A DNA stretch of 64,000 bases from Chryseobacterium piscicola (GTDB lineage Bacteria; Bacteroidota; Bacteroidia; Flavobacteriales; Weeksellaceae). Position 1 is the stretch's first letter, and the number at the start of each line of letters is the position of its first letter. Below, piece after piece: positions 51,591 through 61,500 of this stretch. The stretch lies in the NCBI RefSeq assembly GCF_900156685.1, contig NZ_FTOJ01000005.1:186001-250000 (forward strand), written 5' to 3'. The notes below the pieces were generated by a model. The model saw nothing but the letters and a program-made list of their open reading frames with translations, did no database searches and had not been told where the DNA came from. The translations under genes were made by a program, and so were the position numbers.

Positions 51591-54032
51591 TTAGAATCCT
51601 AAAATTTTAAATTTAAACTGCACGGCAAAATTATCTTTAAAACCTGGCGTATTATAATGTCCTACACGGTAAAAGAATCCTAAATTGAATTGTGATGAGA
51701 GGAAATTATTCCATTCTAAACCAACTTCGTTATATAAGTGATTAAGGTTTTGAAATTCAAATTGATGAAATTCTGGGTTTTTCATATCACCGATGATTCC
51801 ACGATAAATCAAATCAAAACTTGAAACGTTTTTGCCGATACTTTTAAAATACCACGGAATTCTATGCGTGATATAGGTGCCTACAAATTTATCGCTATAA
51901 TATTGCCCACCTTGCATTGTAGCAAAACCAAGGTAAGAAGTTAAGTTGAAGTTGAAACCTGCTTTGCTATTTCCAAGTCCGTTCATGCTAAAGTTTTTCC
52001 ATATTGGTGCCTCACCGGTGATTAATCCTCCGTAAAGACGAACGCCCGTAACCCCAATTTTTGTTTTGAAATTATGTGAAATGAGTGCGTCAATTCTACT
52101 AAAATTAAGATCTCCACCTAATGTTTTGTATCCTTGCTCATAATTAAAATAAAACTCCGGAAATTGCTGATCATAAGTGTACTTTCCTTGTGAAGTCATA
52201 ATGTTTTTTGAGTTCGGAGAGTATTTTAAAGTGATTGTGGTGGAGGAGATGTCAAATTCTTTTCCAAGATTTTTAAAATTATAATCGAAAAGTGCTTCTT
52301 CTGTGGTTTTTTTTGCTGAAATACTTAATGTAAGTCCGTTGGTAAGGTCGTTTTCATAGCTTACTTTAAATCCTCTGTATCCATTAAATATATTATTGTT
52401 GATTGCTACTCCAGAATTCATAAGTTTCATTCTGAAATTCCAAAGATTTTCTGAAAATCTTCCTGCAGCCATGACGTCGTCAAAATATTCAACTCTGAAA
52501 TAAGAATTTTTTTCAAGTGTTGTTCTGATGTCTACACCTGCACCAAATTTGAAATCTTTATCATAAATTCCGTATGCGAAATAAGCATCGGGAGAGATGT
52601 ATTTGTTGAATCTTTCATTTAGTTTTGCGCCAGCTCCCAATCTGAAGTGCTCGTATTTATTATATCCAATTATTTTTGAAAGATCAAAATCAACCATTCC
52701 CAAACGTAGTTTCCCACGTATAAGTCCGGCAAGCGCTTTTGCTTTTTGGTTGAGTTTGTATTTGTTACTCAAGCTGTCGATTTTGGTGTAAGTAGTGGCA
52801 TCACGTTCAGAAAGTTCTTCTGTTCTGTATTGGTTTATTGTGCTTCCATCGGTGTTTTTGATGTTTATACTGTATCCTTTAAAGTTTTTGGGGTCTGTTT
52901 CAGGATTGCTCTTGAAATCAAAGTAATCCGCAGTAGCGAAGGCATAAGTTCCGAATTTCTTTTTAAGTTTTTTATTTTCTTCTCTTTCTTTTTCGTCTTT
53001 ACTTCCATCAAGATTAAAAGCAGCTGAACCCATTTTGAGTTTATAATTTTCTTTTACCAAAAACCACTTACCATCAATCGGTTTCCAGATGCTGGTAATG
53101 CTTCCGTCAGTTTTCACTTTAGAATTGCTTTCAATTTTTTTTAAGGCATAAGATTCTTTGTCTACATATAAGTATCCGTTGAATTTTCTATTATTTTGAA
53201 TTTTTTTATAACCAACTTCACGAAACCTGATGACGTAGTTTTGTCTTCCGTCAATCTCAATAGAATCTGTAAGGAAAAAGCGGTAAAGATTTCTATTTTC
53301 TTCTTTTATTTCTTTCGGAACGTCGCTTCTGTTAGAGCGGAAAGCAATCAATTCGTAGATTGGCTCTTTCATTCCAGAGATTTTATTATCTAGAATATTT
53401 ATTTTTTCTCCACTTTGGTCTGAATAAATAAATTCTGAAGCTCTCTCCCACAAAAACATTTTGCTAGTTCCCATGAGTTTCATAATATTCACAGATTCTA
53501 GCGAGTCTTTTTTTTCTTCAGCCTTCATTTCTCTTTGAGGCAAATTTTTAATAGAGTCTATCCTGTTTTCTACAAAAGAATTGTAGGCTTTTATGCTGTC
53601 TTCGTCAAGATCCAGAGAAATTTTCTCATACGATTTGAATGAATAAGATTGCAGACTTTTAGGAGAGTTTTGATCGTAATTGTCATTTACTTTTCTAAGG
53701 ATTTCCAATGCTCTTGGGTCACTTTTGTCTGAAAGTAAAACTGTCTGTATGTTTTTTGTTTTTGGGTCTTCTTTGCTTAAGATAACCTCCATCATTTTAT
53801 CTACAACGGCATCATCATTGTAAAATCCGGGAGCCGATATATCTACTTTTTTGCATTTGGATTTAAACTCAAGCACTCCCAAAATGTTGGTTTTGCCTAA
53901 AATTTTATTGTCACACTTTACAGATGCTCCTGAAATTGGGTTTTGGTTTTCGGCATTTTTTACTATAATTTTCGACTGAGAAAAAGACGCAGCAGAAACC
54001 AGTGCGAATAAGATGAGGTAGACTTTTTGCAT
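51591..54032 (-). CDS. DUF5686 outer-membrane protein with regulatory-like N-domain
   Basis: 813 residues with a signal peptide (MQKVYLILFALVSAASFSQS). Residues about 20-95 are a carboxypeptidase-regulatory-like beta-sandwich (NPISGASVKCDN, KTNILGVLEFKS). The DUF5686 part begins with DPRALEILRKVNDNYDQNSP and SLQSYSFKSYEKISLDLDED, followed by MFLWERASEFIY and NRNLYRFFLTDSIEIDGRQN. The C-terminal half (about 480-813) is a long series of amphipathic strands like a 14-18-strand outer-membrane barrel, ending in FKFKILGF. Function of the family is not known. A second copy without the N-domain lies 487 bases upstream, separated by one small gene. Confidence 0.85.
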   Translation of the reverse strand: MQKVYLILFALVSAASFSQSKIIVKNAENQNPISGASVKCDNKILGKTNILGVLEFKSKCKKVDISAPGFYNDDAVVDKMMEVILSKEDPKTKNIQTVLLSDKSDPRALEILRKVNDNYDQNSPKSLQSYSFKSYEKISLDLDEDSIKAYNSFVENRIDSIKNLPQREMKAEEKKDSLESVNIMKLMGTSKMFLWERASEFIYSDQSGEKINILDNKISGMKEPIYELIAFRSNRSDVPKEIKEENRNLYRFFLTDSIEIDGRQNYVIRFREVGYKKIQNNRKFNGYLYVDKESYALKKIESNSKVKTDGSITSIWKPIDGKWFLVKENYKLKMGSAAFNLDGSKDEKEREENKKLKKKFGTYAFATADYFDFKSNPETDPKNFKGYSINIKNTDGSTINQYRTEELSERDATTYTKIDSLSNKYKLNQKAKALAGLIRGKLRLGMVDFDLSKIIGYNKYEHFRLGAGAKLNERFNKYISPDAYFAYGIYDKDFKFGAGVDIRTTLEKNSYFRVEYFDDVMAAGRFSENLWNFRMKLMNSGVAINNNIFNGYRGFKVSYENDLTNGLTLSISAKKTTEEALFDYNFKNLGKEFDISSTTITLKYSPNSKNIMTSQGKYTYDQQFPEFYFNYEQGYKTLGGDLNFSRIDALISHNFKTKIGVTGVRLYGGLITGEAPIWKNFSMNGLGNSKAGFNFNLTSYLGFATMQGGQYYSDKFVGTYITHRIPWYFKSIGKNVSSFDLIYRGIIGDMKNPEFHQFEFQNLNHLYNEVGLEWNNFLSSQFNLGFFYRVGHYNTPGFKDNFAVQFKFKILGF

Positions 54033-54138
54033 AATTATTTTTGACGATGTTTAAATGATTGGTCTTTAGATAAGAATTATCTTTTCCCATAGAAAAAACA
54101 GTGCCAAGAACGATGCAGGTTTATTTGTAAACAGATTT

Positions 54139-54375
54139 TTAATTAAGTTCTGAAATTTTTTCTGAAAATTGTTTTGAAAATTCTTGCTTGTCTTTCTCTA
54201 ATTTTTCTTTATCAGAAGGCAAGATGTAATTGAAAAGAACAGCATTTTCTTCAGTGAGAAAGATGATCTCTTTTTCTTCACCATCAATCATTTGTGAAAA
54301 GATTTCCCACATAGACGCCCCTCTCAATTTAAGTATTTCAAAAAATTGATCGGCTTTTATTTCTATTGTTTTCAT
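54139..54375 (-). CDS. Small cytoplasmic protein of unknown function
   Basis: 78 residues from the ATG at 54375 (MKTIEIKADQFFEILKLRGA); a start at 54438 would add a membrane-like stretch from an AT-rich leader and is less likely. The sequence SMWEIFSQMIDGEEKEIIFL and a charged helical tail (SDKEKLEKDKQEFSKQFSEK) give no family I recognise. It lies between the two DUF5686 genes on the same strand and may be cotranscribed with the downstream copy. Confidence 0.65.
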   Translation of the reverse strand: MKTIEIKADQFFEILKLRGASMWEIFSQMIDGEEKEIIFLTEENAVLFNYILPSDKEKLEKDKQEFSKQFSEKISELN

Positions 54376-54519
54376 TTTAAATTTTATTAATTGCAAAGCT
54401 AAAAAAAATCTGATGAAAATATTTACACAGACGCTCATTACGAGCTACACTCTTCAGGAACTATACCCATTGCTCCACTAAATTTGCTTATAAGGGTTTT
54501 GCTTTAGATAGTATCTAGT

Positions 54520-56784
54520 TTAGAAATGAAGTAATTTCAGCTTAAACTGAAGGGCAAAATTTTCTTTAAAATTTCCTGTTGTATAATAGCCAACACGGTA
54601 AAAAAGTCCAAGATTGAAATAACTTGATAGGAAATTATTCCACTCAAGGCCAACTTCTTGGTACAGTTTGTCGAGTTTTTGAAATTCAAACTGATGATTT
54701 TGAGGTCTTTTCATATCGCCTATGGTTCCTCGTAACACAAGATCTACACTAGAAACATTTTGGCCAAAACTTTTAAAATACCAAGGAAGCTGATGGGTAA
54801 AGTAGTAGGCAAGAAATCTGTCGTTATAGTACTTTCCGCCTTCTAAAGTGGCAAAACCGAGAAAAGAAGTAAGGTTGAAATTAAGATCACGGCTGTTGGA
54901 AGCCATTCCGTTCATTGTAAAGTTTTTCCAGATGGGAGCGTCGCCGAAAACCATTCCTCCGTACAGTCTGAAACCAGTTGTTCCTATTAAAGTTTTAAAA
55001 TTATGAATGAAAAGTGCATCAAATCGGGTATAATTAAAGTCTCCACCGAAAGCATTGAAACTTTTCTCAAAATTGAAATAAAGCTCAGGATTTCTTTGAT
55101 CAACAATAGATTTTCCCTGCGGTGTCATAATATTCGTAGAATTGGGAGAGTATTTTAGTGTAAAAAGGCCATTAAAATTATTAAATCCAGCTCCTTCATT
55201 TCGGAAATTATAATCGTACCGAGCTTCTTCGAAATTTCTTCTTGCAGCAAATGCCAGCGTTAAACCGTTGGAAACATCATTTAAATAGGAAATTGAGACA
55301 CCCTTATAATGAAAATATTTATCGTTGTTGATATTGTTTCCGTAGTTCATCATTCGCATTTTAAAATTCCAGAGTCTGCGATGAAATTCTCCTGAAGCAA
55401 AAACGTCATCTGTGTATTCTATCCTAAAAAAAGAGTTTTTCTCTAAAGTGGTTTTAAAATCAATTCCCAAACCATACTTCCAAGAATCATCTTTGAATCC
55501 GTAAGCGATATAATAATCTGGTGAAATATAGGCATCGTAATTTTCATTGACTTTCGCTTTTATGCCAAGTCTCAATCCTTCATAAAGATTATAGTTCACC
55601 AATTCACCAACATCAAAATCTAAACTTTTTATTCTGATTTGTCCGTTAATTAATCCAGTAGCAAATTTTGCTTTGCTGTCTATTTTATAAATTTTTCCTA
55701 GGCTGTCTATTGTTTTGTAGGTAAGCTTTTCACGGTCGTTCAATGGTTCTGTACGGTAGAAATCGAGTGTTCTTCCATCAGAATTTTTGATGCTGAATGT
55801 GTATCCTTTAAATTCTTGAGCGTTTAGATCCACTGGCGAGTGAAAATCAAAATATTGAGCCGAGAGATAAGCATAAGTTCCGAAGCTTTTTCTGATTTTT
55901 TTTGGACTTGGTTTTTCAGGGTTGTTATCTTTCTCAGTGTCTTCTTCCAGTATCATTCTGCTCATTTTGAGCTTTACTTTTTCGTCGGATAAAAACCATT
56001 TGTGATTATAGTATTTCCAAGTGCTAGAAATAATACTTTCGTCACTTTCTTTGCTATGGTTTTCAATTTTTTTAATCCCAAAAGTTTCGGTATCTATGTA
56101 GATTGTTCCCGTATATTTTTTCTTTTTAATCGCTTTTCTATAGCTTACTTCTCTGAAGTTGATGACGAAATTTTGCCTGCCGTCTATATCCATAGTATCA
56201 GTAAGAAAAAACCTGTACAATCGACGATTTTCTTGCTTAATCTGATGCGGAATTTTATTTCGGTTGCTTTGCAATGTAATCAATTCGTTGATGGGTTGCT
56301 TCAATCCCGATATTCTGTTGTCTAGAATGTTTATTTTTTCGCCGTATTTTTTTGAAAATTTAAATTCCTGAGCACGTTCCCACAGGAAAATTTTACTTTT
56401 TGCAAAAATCTGTCTCACAGAAATTTCACTTAGCGAATCTCTTTTTTTTTTGTTTTTAAATAAATTGATGTTTTTATTAAAAACTTCTTTAAAATTTGAA
56501 ATACTGTCTTGGTCTATATCCAGTGATACTTTTTCGTATGCTTTATAGCTGTAAGAGTCTAAGCTTTTGGGCGAATTGTAGAAGTACAGTAAATCTACTT
56601 TTCTTAAAATTTCCAGCGCTTGAGGATCGCTTTTGTTATCTAGTACAACCGTTTCAATTTCTTGAATGGAATCTGTATTTACCGTGTTTTTTTGCTCATT
56701 TCTGGCATCAACTGTTCCTTTTTTTGATTGTGAAAAACCAAAAATCATCAACAGTACAAGAAAAAAAGATAAAAACTTTTTCAT
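54520..56784 (-). CDS. DUF5686 outer-membrane protein, shorter paralogue
   Basis: 754 residues with a signal peptide (MKKFLSFFLVLLMIFGFSQS). It lacks the regulatory-like N-domain; a 30-residue linker leads directly to DPQALEILRKVDLLYFYNSP and SLDSYSYKAYEKVSLDID. The two copies align along their whole shared length (for instance FLWERAQEFKFSKKYGEKIN with FLWERASEFIYSDQSGEKIN, and the same barrel end: LGLFYRVGYYT with LGFFYRVGHYN). They are clearly tandem duplicates that have diverged. It has a -7 box (TATTTTTG) with an inverted repeat just upstream. Confidence 0.85.
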   Translation of the reverse strand: MKKFLSFFLVLLMIFGFSQSKKGTVDARNEQKNTVNTDSIQEIETVVLDNKSDPQALEILRKVDLLYFYNSPKSLDSYSYKAYEKVSLDIDQDSISNFKEVFNKNINLFKNKKKRDSLSEISVRQIFAKSKIFLWERAQEFKFSKKYGEKINILDNRISGLKQPINELITLQSNRNKIPHQIKQENRRLYRFFLTDTMDIDGRQNFVINFREVSYRKAIKKKKYTGTIYIDTETFGIKKIENHSKESDESIISSTWKYYNHKWFLSDEKVKLKMSRMILEEDTEKDNNPEKPSPKKIRKSFGTYAYLSAQYFDFHSPVDLNAQEFKGYTFSIKNSDGRTLDFYRTEPLNDREKLTYKTIDSLGKIYKIDSKAKFATGLINGQIRIKSLDFDVGELVNYNLYEGLRLGIKAKVNENYDAYISPDYYIAYGFKDDSWKYGLGIDFKTTLEKNSFFRIEYTDDVFASGEFHRRLWNFKMRMMNYGNNINNDKYFHYKGVSISYLNDVSNGLTLAFAARRNFEEARYDYNFRNEGAGFNNFNGLFTLKYSPNSTNIMTPQGKSIVDQRNPELYFNFEKSFNAFGGDFNYTRFDALFIHNFKTLIGTTGFRLYGGMVFGDAPIWKNFTMNGMASNSRDLNFNLTSFLGFATLEGGKYYNDRFLAYYFTHQLPWYFKSFGQNVSSVDLVLRGTIGDMKRPQNHQFEFQKLDKLYQEVGLEWNNFLSSYFNLGLFYRVGYYTTGNFKENFALQFKLKLLHF

Positions 56785-56798
56785 AAAAATAATAGGCT

Positions 56799-56838
56799 CA
56801 AAAATAATGATATAAGTTTAATTTACATATTTGTAAAT
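56799..56838 (-). promoter_or_regulatory. Promoter and inverted repeat before the DUF5686 paralogue
   Basis: Minus-strand TATTTTTG (56806-56799) is the -7 box, 14 bases before the ATG. A perfect inverted repeat ATTTACA (56821-56827) and TGTAAAT (56832-56838) covers the place of the -33 box, as an operator might. Confidence 0.5.
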
Positions 56839-56993
56839 GCTAAATTTAAATTAAAACATCTCGTGTTTTTAAATCTTTAAAAATAAATTGATTTTTAAAG
56901 CCTATCATCAGCACGGTTTTTGTTACCGTTATAATCATATCCTACAAGATACCACACGAAGCAGAAAAATTAGCCTTTTTGGAATTTAAGCTT

Positions 56994-57001
56994 TATTTTT
57001 G
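56994..57001 (+). promoter_or_regulatory. -7 box of the signalling operon (TATTTTTG)
   Basis: TATTTTTG is 40 bases before the ATG at 57042. TTTG at 56978-56981 is too close (12 bases) to be an ideal -33 box. Confidence 0.45.
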
Positions 57002-57041
57002 AGGAATTTTCACACAACACCCCAATCAGAATTAATACCCT

Positions 57042-58511
57042 ATGATCTTAATTGTAGATGATAATGAATATAATCTTTTCTCTCTGAAAAAATTGCTTCA
57101 ATCTCAGGATTTTCCTGTAGATACTGCAGCTTCTGGTGAAGAGGCGCTTACAAAAGCATTAAAAAAAACATATTCTCTCATTATTTTAGACGTTCAAATG
57201 CCAGATATGGATGGCTTTGAAGTGGCAGAAACTCTAGCTGGTTACAGCAAAACTAAAGATATTCCTATCATATTTTTATCTGCAGTAAATACCGATAAAA
57301 GATTTATAACCAAAGGCTACGCATCCGGTGGTAGAGATTATGTAACAAAGCCTGTAGATCCCGAAATTCTTCTTTTGAAAGTAAAGACATTCAATAATTT
57401 GCAAGAGCAAAGTGTTGCGATGAAGAAAAACCAGCAAAGCTTGGAAAAAGAAATCAAGGGACGAAAAGAAATGCAGGTAAGTATGAAATCGAAAATTGAT
57501 CATTTTCATTTGATGCTTGAAGCGCTTCCGCAAATTGCCTTTACTCTCAACCAAGACGGAATTGTAGATTTTGTTAATGGAAAATGGTACCACTATTCAT
57601 CCGTTGAAACACAATTCCCAGAAACCCATTCAGACGATGTTAATATTAATGAAGAATTTCAGAGGTTTAGAAACAAAAAGAAACCTTTTGAGCTTGAAGC
57701 GAGATTAAAAAAATTGCAGTCTGGTGAATTTCGATATCATTTGTTGAAAATGTCTCCGGTTTTCGAAGGAGAAAGTATAAAAAACTGGGTGGGAACTTTT
57801 ACCGATATTGAAGATCAGAAAAAAGTAGAAAAGGAAAAGGACGAGTTTCTGAGTATAGCGAGTCATGAACTCAAAACTCCACTTACGAGTATTAAAGCTT
57901 ACATCCAGCTTCTAGACCGCAAACTTAAACTTCCCAAAGATCAAGCAGAAGCAAGCTACTTACACAAAACCCAGGATCAAATTGAAAAGCTCAATAATTT
58001 GATTACCGATTTGCTTGATGTTTCTAAAATTGATAATGGCAAGCTTAAAATCAACCGAAAACCTGGAAATCTTGAAAATGTAATACAAAATGCTATTGAT
58101 ACAATTATTCAAACGCATGATCACATACAATTGAAAATAGATTGGCATGGGAAAAGACCACAACAGATATTTCCGTTTGATGAAGTACGAATTGAGCAAG
58201 TCATCATCAATTTTTTAACCAACGCTATAAAATATTCTCCCAAAAACAATCAAATCATTATTACGACTTTTGTAGACGATGAAGAAGTAAAAGTAAGCAT
58301 CACAGATTTCGGAATCGGTATTCCTGATTTTAAGCAAGAAGCTGTTTTTAAGAAGTTTTACAGGGTAGAAGAATCTTCTCTTCAATTTCAAGGAATGGGC
58401 ATCGGTTTATATATATGCTCAGAAATTATCAAACAACACCACGGAAGCATTGGCCTTTCAAGTATTGTAAATGAAGGTTCCACGTTTTATTTTACACTTC
58501 CATTAAACTAA
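57042..58511 (+). CDS. Hybrid histidine kinase: receiver-PAS-HisKA-HATPase
   Basis: 489 residues, no membrane segment. Residues 1-120 are a receiver domain (IVDDNEY, phosphoacceptor D50 in IILDVQMPDMDG, K103 in YVTKPVD). A coiled coil (about 120-150) links to a PAS-like domain (about 152-255; HFHLMLEALPQIAFTLNQDG, NWVGTFTDIEDQKK). The kinase core follows, with H275 in FLSIASHELKTPLTSIKAY, N box VIINFLTNAIKYSPKNN and G boxes DFGIGIPDFKQE and GMGIGLYI. A receiver at the N-terminus of a kinase usually lets an upstream kinase gate it. First gene of the signalling operon; the next begins after 4 bases. Confidence 0.93.
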   Translation: MILIVDDNEYNLFSLKKLLQSQDFPVDTAASGEEALTKALKKTYSLIILDVQMPDMDGFEVAETLAGYSKTKDIPIIFLSAVNTDKRFITKGYASGGRDYVTKPVDPEILLLKVKTFNNLQEQSVAMKKNQQSLEKEIKGRKEMQVSMKSKIDHFHLMLEALPQIAFTLNQDGIVDFVNGKWYHYSSVETQFPETHSDDVNINEEFQRFRNKKKPFELEARLKKLQSGEFRYHLLKMSPVFEGESIKNWVGTFTDIEDQKKVEKEKDEFLSIASHELKTPLTSIKAYIQLLDRKLKLPKDQAEASYLHKTQDQIEKLNNLITDLLDVSKIDNGKLKINRKPGNLENVIQNAIDTIIQTHDHIQLKIDWHGKRPQQIFPFDEVRIEQVIINFLTNAIKYSPKNNQIIITTFVDDEEVKVSITDFGIGIPDFKQEAVFKKFYRVEESSLQFQGMGIGLYICSEIIKQHHGSIGLSSIVNEGSTFYFTLPLN

Positions 58512-58515
58512 TAGT

Positions 58516-61500
58516 ATGGCAAAAAAATTCCTGAGAAATTTACAGTATGGATTAGGTTTTTCACTCTTTATATTGATCCTTAGTTCAGTAGCTTCCTTTT
58601 TGAGCTATCAGCGACAGATTAATAACAGAGAAGAACTGTCTAAGAGTAAAAGAGCAATTACAGCCATGAAAGATGTAATGATTGCCCTTTTAGACTCAGA
58701 AACAGGAAACAGAGGTTATCAACTAACAGGGAAAGCAAATTTTTTGGAGCCCTACAATAAAAGCATTATAACTCTTCCTAAAGCGATGGAAAATGCCAAG
58801 GCTCAAGAGATTTCTGATAAGGAGCAATTGGCAAGAATCAACATTTTAGAATCGATCGTTAATTATAGGATTCGCAATGTTCAAAGATTTGTAAATCAAA
58901 GACGTCGCGGTATTGTGATGTCTGAAGATGAGATGATCACAAGTAAAAATAAAATGGATGAATGCAGAAAAATTGTAAGAGATTTTGTAAAGTATGAAGA
59001 AGGTCTGCTGGCTATAAAAAATAAAAATCTTAATACATCTTCTACCACAACATTGGTTTTTATTCTTTTTTCAACATTAATAGCGGTATTGGTAACAATT
59101 TTCTTCTATTTTAAACTTAAAAACGATCTTATAAGAAGAGATATATTAGAAAAACAGCTGAAAGCTAAAGATTTAGAAATTTCTAGAAGAGTAAATGCTA
59201 TTAAAGAAATTGCAAATAGAGTGGCTCACGGAGATTATTCTCTTCAGGCTAAAGATCATGTGCAAGATGATCTTGGAGATTTGGTGGAATCTTTAAACAA
59301 TATGACAGCATCTCTTAAAAATTCTTTTAATCAAATAAATGCCAGTGACTGGAGACAGAAGGGGCTTGCAACACTTAACGAATCTTTGGTTGGAAATAAA
59401 TCTTTGAAAGAGGCTGCTCAAGAATCTCTCAACCAACTTGTAAGCTACGGAAAATGTATAAATGGTGCAATTTATCTACTAGAAGACGGGGTTTTGAAAC
59501 TCACGTCTGCTTTTGGAAGGGAAAAATCTATGAAACCTGCTTTTGACCTGGGAGAAGGTATCGTAGGTGAAGCTTTCGTAAAAAAAGAAATAAAAATCTT
59601 TAGTGATTTAAATGATGAAAACTTTACGGCTTCTTTTGCCGGAAGTGATTTGATTATTAAAAGCATTGTTTTGTTTCCTATCATTTTAGGAAGGCATATT
59701 TATGGCGTAATTGAATTGTCATCGTCAGAAAACTTTGATAAAAATACATTAGATTATTTTAATGAAGGAATTAGAAATATTGCATTAGCCTTGAATGCCG
59801 CAAAAAGTCGTGAAAAAGAACAACGCCTACTAGAAGAAACTCAAACACAGTCCGAAGAATTGCAGGTTCAGCATTCTGAGCTAGAATCTTTGAATACCGA
59901 ACTTGAAGCGCAAACGCAAAAACTTCAAGCCTCAGAAGAAGAGCTAAAAGTGCAACAGGAAGAGCTTATGCAAATCAATGCAGAATTGGAGGAAAGATCA
60001 AGAAGTTTGGAAGAAAAAAATCATTTAATTGCCGAGCGAAATGTGGAAATTCAGAAAAAAGCAGAAGAACTTGCTTTGAGCACAAAATACAAATCGGAAT
60101 TTTTGGCAAATATGTCTCATGAGTTGAGAACACCCTTGAATTCTATATTATTGCTTTCAAGATTAATGGCTGAAAATACCGAAGACAACCTCAATGAAGA
60201 TCAAATAGAATCGGCAAAAGTAATCCAAAGTTCTGGAACAAGTCTTTTGGAACTTATTGATGAAATTCTTGATCTGGCCAAAATAGAATCTGGCAAAATG
60301 ACATTGGAAAATGAAATGGTACAGATTGAAAAAGTGGTGCAGGATGTTAAAAACTTGTTTTTACCACTTATTAGTGAAAAAGGTTTGAAGTTCAATGTCA
60401 ATATTTCAGAAAAAACAACTTTACAGCTTGAAACAGATCGTATGAGACTAGATCAAGTACTCAGAAATCTAATTTCCAATGCAATAAAATTCACATCACA
60501 AGGTAAAATAGATTTTAATATTTCTACACATCCTGAAAAGAAAAATTTCATCATCTTTAGTGTAAAAGATTCGGGGATAGGAATTCCTAAAGATAAGCAA
60601 GCGGTAATTTTTGAAGCTTTTCAGCAGGCAGATGGCTCTACGAGAAGAAAATTTGGAGGAACAGGTCTGGGGCTTTCTATCAGCCGAGAGATTGCCAAAC
60701 TTTTAGGAGGTGAGTTGGTTTTAGAAAGTGAACCCAATGTTGGGAGTGAATTTAGTTTGATAATTCCAATAAAAAATAATGAGGTTGTCTCTCATCATAC
60801 AGCCCAAGAGGAACTTTTGAATGTTATTCAAAATGATGTGGAAGAGATTATTAATCTTTCTGATGAATCCAGAGATGTTCTGAAAGTTTCTACCAATCCG
60901 GTGTATGAAATTCCAGACGAAATAAAAGATGACAGAAATAATATTACAGAAAATGATAAAGTAATTTTGATTGTAGAAGACGACACCAATTTTGCCAAAG
61001 CTTTATTGAAATATTCTAGAAAAAATGGATACAAAGCAGTAGTAATAGTGCGTGGTGACCGTGCAGTGGAAGCTGCGGTAAGATATAAACCGGTGGCCAT
61101 ACTTCTTGATGTGCAACTTCCGATGATGGATGGGTGGCAGGTAATGGATGCTTTAAAATCTGAAGTTTCGGTAAAACATATACCGGTACACATGATGTCT
61201 GTTTTGCAGGTAAAAAAAGAAAGTTTAATGAGGGGGGCAATAGATTTTATCTCAAAACCTGTTGCATTAGATCAAATGTCAGAAGTTTTCAGAAAACTAG
61301 AAGATGCTCTGCAGCAATCTCCAAAAGTTTTGATTGTTGAAGAGAATGATAAACATGCCTCAGCTCTTTCTTATTTTTTAAGTAATTTTAATATTTCGCT
61401 TTCTGTAGAAAATAATGTAGAAGATAGTGTAAAAGCATTTACTAAAGATGATGCAGATTGTGTAATTCTAGACATTGGAACTTCTAAAGGTAACGAGTAC

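Noticed and set aside
54439-54519. tRNA-like look of the segment between the small gene and the DUF5686 paralogue
   Set aside because: No cloverleaf could be drawn: the T-loop GTTCRA and a paired acceptor stem are missing on both strands. A short minus-strand frame ending MGIVPEECSS also has no start or support.
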